Shown: positions 58,916 to 64,000 of the stretch, in pieces
Layout: each line of letters opens with the position of its first letter
Position numbering within the stretch: the stretch's first letter is position 1
Origin: Rhyacichthys aspro
Lineage: Eukaryota > Chordata > Actinopteri > Gobiiformes > Rhyacichthyidae
NCBI GenBank assembly: GCA_036850595.1
Contig: CM072159.1
Span: forward strand, 8,765,016-8,829,015
Reading direction: 5' to 3'
Length of the DNA: 64,000 nt
Notes under the pieces: model-generated
What the model saw: the letters and a program-made list of their open reading frames with translations, nothing else
What the model was told of the DNA's origin: nothing
Databases searched by the model: none
Position numbers and translations under genes: made by a program

Positions 58916-59020
58916 CTCCATGATGAACAGAGTGACACATGGCCCACTGTCTTTATAGAACAAAGAAGGGCTGTTTTCAATGCACTCACTCCCATCCTAT
59001 TTTATTTGAATGGACAATGA
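58916..59020 (+). CDS. Candidate terminal exon, unknown protein
   Basis: A good acceptor with a long pyrimidine tract (CTGTCTCCTGTTTGTCCACAG) is followed by 34 codons and TGA. The peptide begins LHDEQSDTWPTVFIEQRRAV and ends FYLNGQ. Downstream on the same strand lie AATAAA hexamers at 59,228, 59,591 and 59,608, as expected for a 3' untranslated region. I recognise no family. The frame is also open upstream of the acceptor for 28 codons, which weakens the splice-based argument. It might be the last exon of a plus-strand gene whose other exons I missed. Confidence 0.3.
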   Translation, partial: LHDEQSDTWPTVFIEQRRAVFNALTPILFYLNGQ

Positions 59021-59227
59021 GCTGACTAGTTTACAACTACCTCCAGTTCATTGAAGACTGTTTTGCTGGATCTAAAGGCAGTAATTTACAATTGATTTTT
59101 TTCATTCCATTTTGTACAGCTCTAAACTGAAATAACCTGTTTGTTTAAGAAAGGTTTAGAAAACATCTGCTTTTTTCCAGAAATGTTTCTAATGTGTCTC
59201 TGTAAACGTCACTCACGTCTCTGATCT

Positions 59228-59613
59228 AATAAATGGACACAACTGACGAGTTAAATATTCAACATTGTCTAAACAGACACTTTTGTACACACTTTCAGGT
59301 GTTAATTTATCACTGTTGATGTTGCTGTTTACACATTGCTGTGTTTAATGCAGCAAAAGCAGTGGTTTTAAATGACAAACACATTTGATTTGTCCTTTTG
59401 ATTTTCATTTTAGCCTGAGTGAGGATTCTCTATTGTTTAATCAACAGACTGCCCCTCCTTTTAGTACAGATTCCTCTCAAAGAGCTTCTAGATTCAATTA
59501 ATATTTATTAGCAATACGTCTTACTTTAAAAGTTTTGAAGTACATTATTCATCAGCTACTTTCTGGATATTATACTGTAATTGTGTCATTAATAAAGTCA
59601 GTTTGTAATAAAA
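59228..59613 (+). terminator. Cluster of AATAAA polyadenylation hexamers
   Basis: AATAAA occurs at 59,228-59,233, 59,591-59,596 and 59,608-59,613 on the plus strand, the last two 17 bases apart. They would suit a transcript ending after the candidate exon at 58,916-59,020. In AT-rich DNA such hexamers are also frequent by chance. Confidence 0.25.
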
Positions 59614-61439
59614 TATGTGTGGTCAAATCACTGAGTCATCTCTAACATGTGAGTTTCTGTGACAGTTTTGTTCAGTTTCTTTGTCTTCATTGTGGTTCGT
59701 CTCTGCTAAAAGCGATTCCTGAGGTTCTTAAAGGTCTTTCTCTCCACGTGAGATGTAGGAGTAGCAGTACAACCTGTAGGAGGCAATAGACAGAGTGAAT
59801 GATTTGAGCAAAAAAGACAAAAAACAACAAACATGGTGACACTGGAGGAAGTTTAAGGGGAGTCTTTTCAATATGCAAGCATTATAACATGCTGGTCAGT
59901 CTGTGCTGGGGTCAGACACAAAACACTAAAATGCTCCAGAACTGTACAATAACAAACCTTGCAGGGTAAATAACATCAAGTGAAAAAACACAATTAATAC
60001 GTGCATTTATTCTATAAAAATCTCAAATGCTGCAAACCTTGGGTCAAAGTGAAACTGACCTGACCCAAACACAAACCTATTTCCTTTATTTACTTTTATT
60101 ACTATTTCCTTTAGTTCAGGTAACTCCTTTGAGGCTTGTGTTTCTATTCTCTTCTATAGGTCACATTTAAAGTGGACTTTAAAAACGTTAATAGAAAGAA
60201 TAATGTGAAAGGCTGAAGGTACATCTTATATATTAGACTATTTCTGGTTGATTTACAATTTTCTGAACATTAAATTCATAGAGATGCACCAATTTTCTAT
60301 AATTTAGGGACTTAAAAAAAAACTGGGAACGAAAAAAAAAAATTACCGTGTTTTGTTTTTGAATATAAATTTGTGTTTCTGTTTGCTTCTCGAGAAAGGA
60401 TTATTTTTCGTCAAATCAGCTGACTACAGGGTTTAGCTCCACCCTTTTGGAAGTGGACCACACACTTAGCACCAGGGGCCAAAGCTAAAAACTGGTACAA
60501 AGCATCTCCAAAAAGCTTATGGCAATACTTTGAGGAGGTTTCATACCCCTTTAAGTAACAGAAACTTACCCGCTCCAGGGCAAATGAGGCTATAGATTCA
60601 TGGCTCAGACGGGTTTTTTTTATTCACTTCACTTTTCATAAAAAAACATAATGAAATACATTTAAACATTTTATTCAGTTCTTGCCACTATGAAGAAAAG
60701 CATTGATATTCATAGTGCTATAACCCAACCATATTCATCATTAATCACGTCCTGAGGCTGAAGAGGGACATTTACTGCACACGCTGGCTGCAGAATCTCA
60801 AGCTCTTGTAAAAACATACACAAGACACTATGGAAACTGTTGTGTTTCCTGTGTCCGTCCTTCTAGATCCAATAATGCAGATCTTGCTGAGATGTTCCAC
60901 GGAGAGATAAAGCTTCAAGTGATGTGCGTTGATTGCAGTGATTCAAACGACTCGTGAAATGAAGATAAAAGGACGAGTCAAGGTGAGAGGCACAGGCTAT
61001 AGACGCACTGCCACTTCAGATGCGGATATCTGCGGTATATGTGACTGACTATTCACAAAGATGAGGGATTAGTATAAAGAAAGTTTTGACGTTGACTGAT
61101 TGAGGACAGAGAATGACGATGGTCTCAAGGTTCGCATCGTGTTTAAAAGCTGCCACTCCATATACGTGTGATACTCGGAAAATCTCAATGTATTATTATA
61201 TAAGTGGGAGTAACGTCATCATTAGTCACCACAGCAAATGGTCTACTTTGACTTCAAGATCCATGTGCGTCCAGGAAAATGTAACAAACAACCCAAGATA
61301 TGACAAATGTAAAAGGCTAAGACAAAAGCGTTAAGAAAAAGGTTTGAAAGTAAAAGATACAGCGTGGATATATAGTATATTAACTGTACAACTTATGACA
61401 TGGAGTGAACATTTGAAGTACTGTTATGTAGTATCTTTT

Positions 61440-61875
61440 TTTGTAATAATTGCTGCACAATTTATTACATATTTGCTGTTATCGCAATATTGTCATTGTC
61501 ACAATATAATCAAATAATCGCAATATCCGAAAGAATGACTTGTATGGCAATAACACTATGGTCTTCTTTGTGATGGACATTTACTTTTTGCTGCAAACTG
61601 AGCATTAAATTAAACTGTGGTGTGTCTAATGAAATTTAAAAAAAAAGTCTTGGTTTACACCTGGTTCATTTCTACATTTTGTCCAACTTTAGACCTATTT
61701 AGTTCTGGTTCTGCCCTGGTTTAGAGTTGATTTAGTCCTGATTCTGTCTTTGTCCAGAGCCTTGTATTTCTTTATATTTTCTACAAAGTCTTTTAAATAT
61801 CACATCTCATATTATTATTGCAATATTCAAAATATTCATTTAGGCATGTTTTTTTTCTGATTTTGTTCAGCCCTA
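61440..61875 (+). repeat. Dispersed repeat family B, copy
   Basis: Starting near TGCTGCACAATTTATT and ending near TTTGTTCAGCCCTAC, this copy parallels 34,025-34,435 block by block, including GGTTTAGAGTTGATTTAGTC, CTGATTCTGTCTTTGT, CCAGAGCCTTGTATTT and TTATTGCAATATTCA. CTGCACAAT at the start and CAGCCCTAC at the end suggest weak terminal inverted repeats. Confidence 0.55.
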
Positions 61876-63090
61876 CTTCTGATCTCCAACGTCCAGATCC
61901 AAACAGGTTTCAGGCTGCTTACTGTCCACACAATGCACACACCTTTGTTCTGGATAGCCACGTGTATTACACTCTGTTCAGCTACATCTATTACTACTAT
62001 TCTGATGCTGCCACTGTAAACCTGAATTTCCCTCTTGATTAGTAAACTACTTATCTAATCTAATCTCTGAATATATCCAGAAAGCATTGTCAAACTACTA
62101 CTTAAGCACTTTTCCCAATGTGAGATGCCACACAGTATCAGGAGGTGTGTTTGTCCTCTGCTTCCGTCTCACTTTCACATTTTAGATTTGAAGTTTTAAT
62201 TCCGAGGCCATTCAAAACACAGGCATGACTAAAACAACTTCCCAGGGAGGCGTCTAGGAGGCATCCGGAACAACCACACAAGGCTCTACTCCAAGCCCTT
62301 CAGGTGACAGATGAGGAGGGCTAATGAGAAAGTTTTCAAGGATTCTGCCGCTTACTGACTTCCTTCCTTGTTTGAATATTTTTTCATACATCTTTGAATG
62401 TAATAACTGGGTACTTTACTGCTGTCTTTTAAAGCTATGAGTGACTCACAAGGACAGGTATGATTTCTCAGCCTCCTGTACAACTATGTGTTCCCAGATA
62501 TGAGTCTCTGAAACAGCTGAGTTTAATGTTCATATTGCTGTTCATCTTATACACATTAGCACCCATGGACCCCTCAGGCCATTTTTGTACATTTTCTTTT
62601 TTTTGAGTTGGTGATCATTTTGGATGTGTTACAGCATATGGCATGAATTTCTGCAATATTTTTATTTTTCTTAATATAATGTCAGTACTCTTACAGGTCT
62701 ATTATACCCTACTCTGACTCTGGACCCAATCCAAAATAATGTAAAATCATCAGAAATCTCATTAAGATATTTTATTTCTGCATGGTCCTATTTATCCTAC
62801 CCATTTTCTTTCAGCATCCACTCTCCTATAACTAGACCTCAGGGATGAACAATCAGTATTATCCAACCTGTGTATCAGTTCCAGAACCGTTGCCATGTTT
62901 CATCCTCCATCATCTTCATCCGGATTATACTTCAACTCAATAAACTTTTAAATTCTACGCTGGTCCTTGCTAGTAAAACCTATGCCAAAAGTTGATCAGC
63001 GCCTTTGGTTGATCACGTACAGATGTGGAAAGGTCTTCAGAATTTGGCAATATAACCAGGCTTTTTGTGGAAAATGGTAAATGGAGTGTC

Positions 63091-63408
63091 TTTTTTTTTT
63101 TGTACCCTTCTTGGGCACCCAAAGCACTTTATATCATGCTTCCATTCACCCTTTTACACACACAAGCACTCACACATTCACACTGTGGTGGTAAGCGACC
63201 TCTGTAGCAACCGCTGCACTGGGGGCAAACTAACTGGCTGTCACACCAAACACACCACCACAATCACATAATGCATTCATACACCGGGGCTGTGGTAGGT
63301 GAAGAGTCTTGCCCAAGGACACAACGACAGGGGCAGCGGGAATCAAACCACCAACCTTAAGGTTATTGAACGCCCTGCTCTACTTCCTGAGCCACTGTGC
63401 CCTGATTT
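63091..63408 (-). mobile_element. tRNA-derived SINE, inverted, with A-rich tail
   Basis: On the minus strand it begins CACAGTGGCTCAGGAAGTAG with box B-like GGTTTGATTCCCGC, continues GTGTCCTTGGGCAAGACTCT and TCACCTACC, and ends ATAAAGTGCTTTGGGTGCCC before a run of eleven A residues (T run at 63,091-63,101). It is the same class as the copy at 48,183 but longer in the middle. The A-rich 3' end and tRNA-like head show retroposition. Confidence 0.85.
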
Positions 63409-63784
63409 GGTTTATAACTGTGAGGAGTTTTGAAAGTACAGTTATAAGTTACTTTTGTCGCTGTAGGAAAGTCGCCACTTGTGACTGTTGCAGCTGTCAG
63501 AATGCAGGATACAGTGTATAAATGACACAGTAAACCAATTTGTTTAGAGTTCTCCAGGAGCATAACTAAGCATAACGGTCTTACACCAGTTTCTGAATTC
63601 TGGTTATAATGTTTCATGCAAGAAGACGAGAAAAAAAACAATAAATCATTATATTAAGACACCTAATTGCATATAAACAGACTCCCAAGACTCTCCTTTC
63701 ACCGATCGGGGGGCATACCCACTTCATTGTCCCACTTGTTTCAGTGTCAGCGCTCACAGTGGGCTGCAGCTGAATGACTGTATA

Positions 63785-63963
63785 GCAGTGGGTGGGTTTA
63801 TTTTAGTGTGAGGGTCCATGGGCGGAGCTTGGAGGATCCCCTCTGAGGCTGCCCTCTCAGTCGGAGCAGACGAGAGGAGGACAGACACAGAGCCACTTGA
63901 CTCGGTGGAAGACTGATCCACACACTGCTGTGCTTCTGCATTCACACCCCAGTGGACAGAAAC
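63785..63963 (+). promoter_or_regulatory. Probable promoter and 5' leader of the right-edge gene
   Basis: A TTTATTTT stretch near 63,798, a GC box (GGGCGG, 63,820-63,825) and a purine-rich leader (GACGAGAGGAGGACAGACAC) lie ahead of the ATG at 63,964. The local base composition is richer in G and C than the flanks. The TATA-like element is weak, so the start site is not fixed. Confidence 0.4.
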
Positions 63964-63971
63964 ATGGAACG
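63964..63971 (+). CDS. Probable first coding bases of an unidentified gene
   Basis: ATGGAACG is followed directly by a consensus donor (GTAAGG). The ATG has a strong context (A at -3, G at +4) and would give Met-Glu-Arg/x with the third codon split (phase 2). The leader upstream has no other in-frame coding. The rest of the gene lies beyond the window, so the product cannot be named. The call rests on the start context plus donor plus promoter-like sequence; a noncoding first exon is the alternative. Confidence 0.45.
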
Positions 63972-64000
63972 GTAAGGGTTTCTGTTTGATTTCTAATGTG

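Larger units (their letters stand above)
59021..63700. other. Intergenic interval before the right-edge gene
   Basis: It contains a family B repeat (61,440-61,875) and an inverted SINE (63,091-63,408). On the minus strand a good donor (GAGCGG then GTAAGTTTC, exon side at 60,570) and a good acceptor (TTGCCTCCTACAG, exon side at 59,773) could bound an intron of about 800 bases, but no recognisable protein results. Otherwise I see nothing. Confidence 0.45.

Noticed and set aside
1..64000. CRISPR arrays, bacterial operons, phage or endogenous viral genes
   Set aside because: The sequence is intron-bearing vertebrate DNA. No regularly spaced identical repeats, no ribosome-binding-site-led gene runs and no recognisable viral polymerase, capsid or envelope motifs were seen.

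Overview
This is a 64 kb piece of vertebrate nuclear DNA, most likely from a teleost fish. It is AT-rich and gene-poor. Coding sequence is split into short exons with GT/AG splice sites. The interspersed repeats are of kinds I know from fish genomes: a decayed Tc1/mariner copy, a piggyBac-type deletion element, tRNA-derived SINEs and several MITE-like inverted-repeat elements. Almost all uninterrupted open frames are chance. The real coding content is about 600 bases in a few exons, so exons were called by splice sites, reading-frame continuity and protein-family motifs rather than ORF length. Everything rests on reading the sequence; no alignment or database search was run.

Layout. (1) About 1-25,400, minus strand: the 5' part of a gene for an IGSF9/turtle-family immunoglobulin adhesion protein. 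A GC-rich promoter and leader exon lie at about 25,010-25,410. A 61-base untranslated exon is at 10,930-10,990, the start-codon and signal-peptide exon at 10,264-10,349, and the first Ig-domain exon at 9,174-9,371. The remaining exons must lie below base 1. (2) About 28,080-41,140, minus strand: a complete tmem230 gene, with three coding exons totalling 124 codons, an untranslated first exon and a promoter carrying an NRF-1-like site and an inverted CCAAT box. (3) About 41,200-63,700: a repeat-rich interval without a securely identified gene, holding two weak candidate plus-strand exons (47,454-47,552 and 58,916-59,020). (4) At the right edge, a probable first exon of a plus-strand gene, with ATG at 63,964 and a splice donor eight bases later.

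The two identified genes lie head-to-tail on the minus strand about 2.7 kb apart and have unrelated roles: membrane trafficking for TMEM230, and neuronal or cell-surface adhesion for the IGSF9-family protein. Nothing suggests a joint pathway.

I found no convincing undescribed system. The observations most worth a second look are a 44-codon upstream ORF overlapping the start of the IGSF9-like coding sequence in another frame, a long-inverted-repeat MITE nested in a degenerate minisatellite, an 800-base strand-asymmetric GACCAA-rich minisatellite, a piggyBac deletion derivative with intact TTAA ends, and several candidate conserved regulatory segments.
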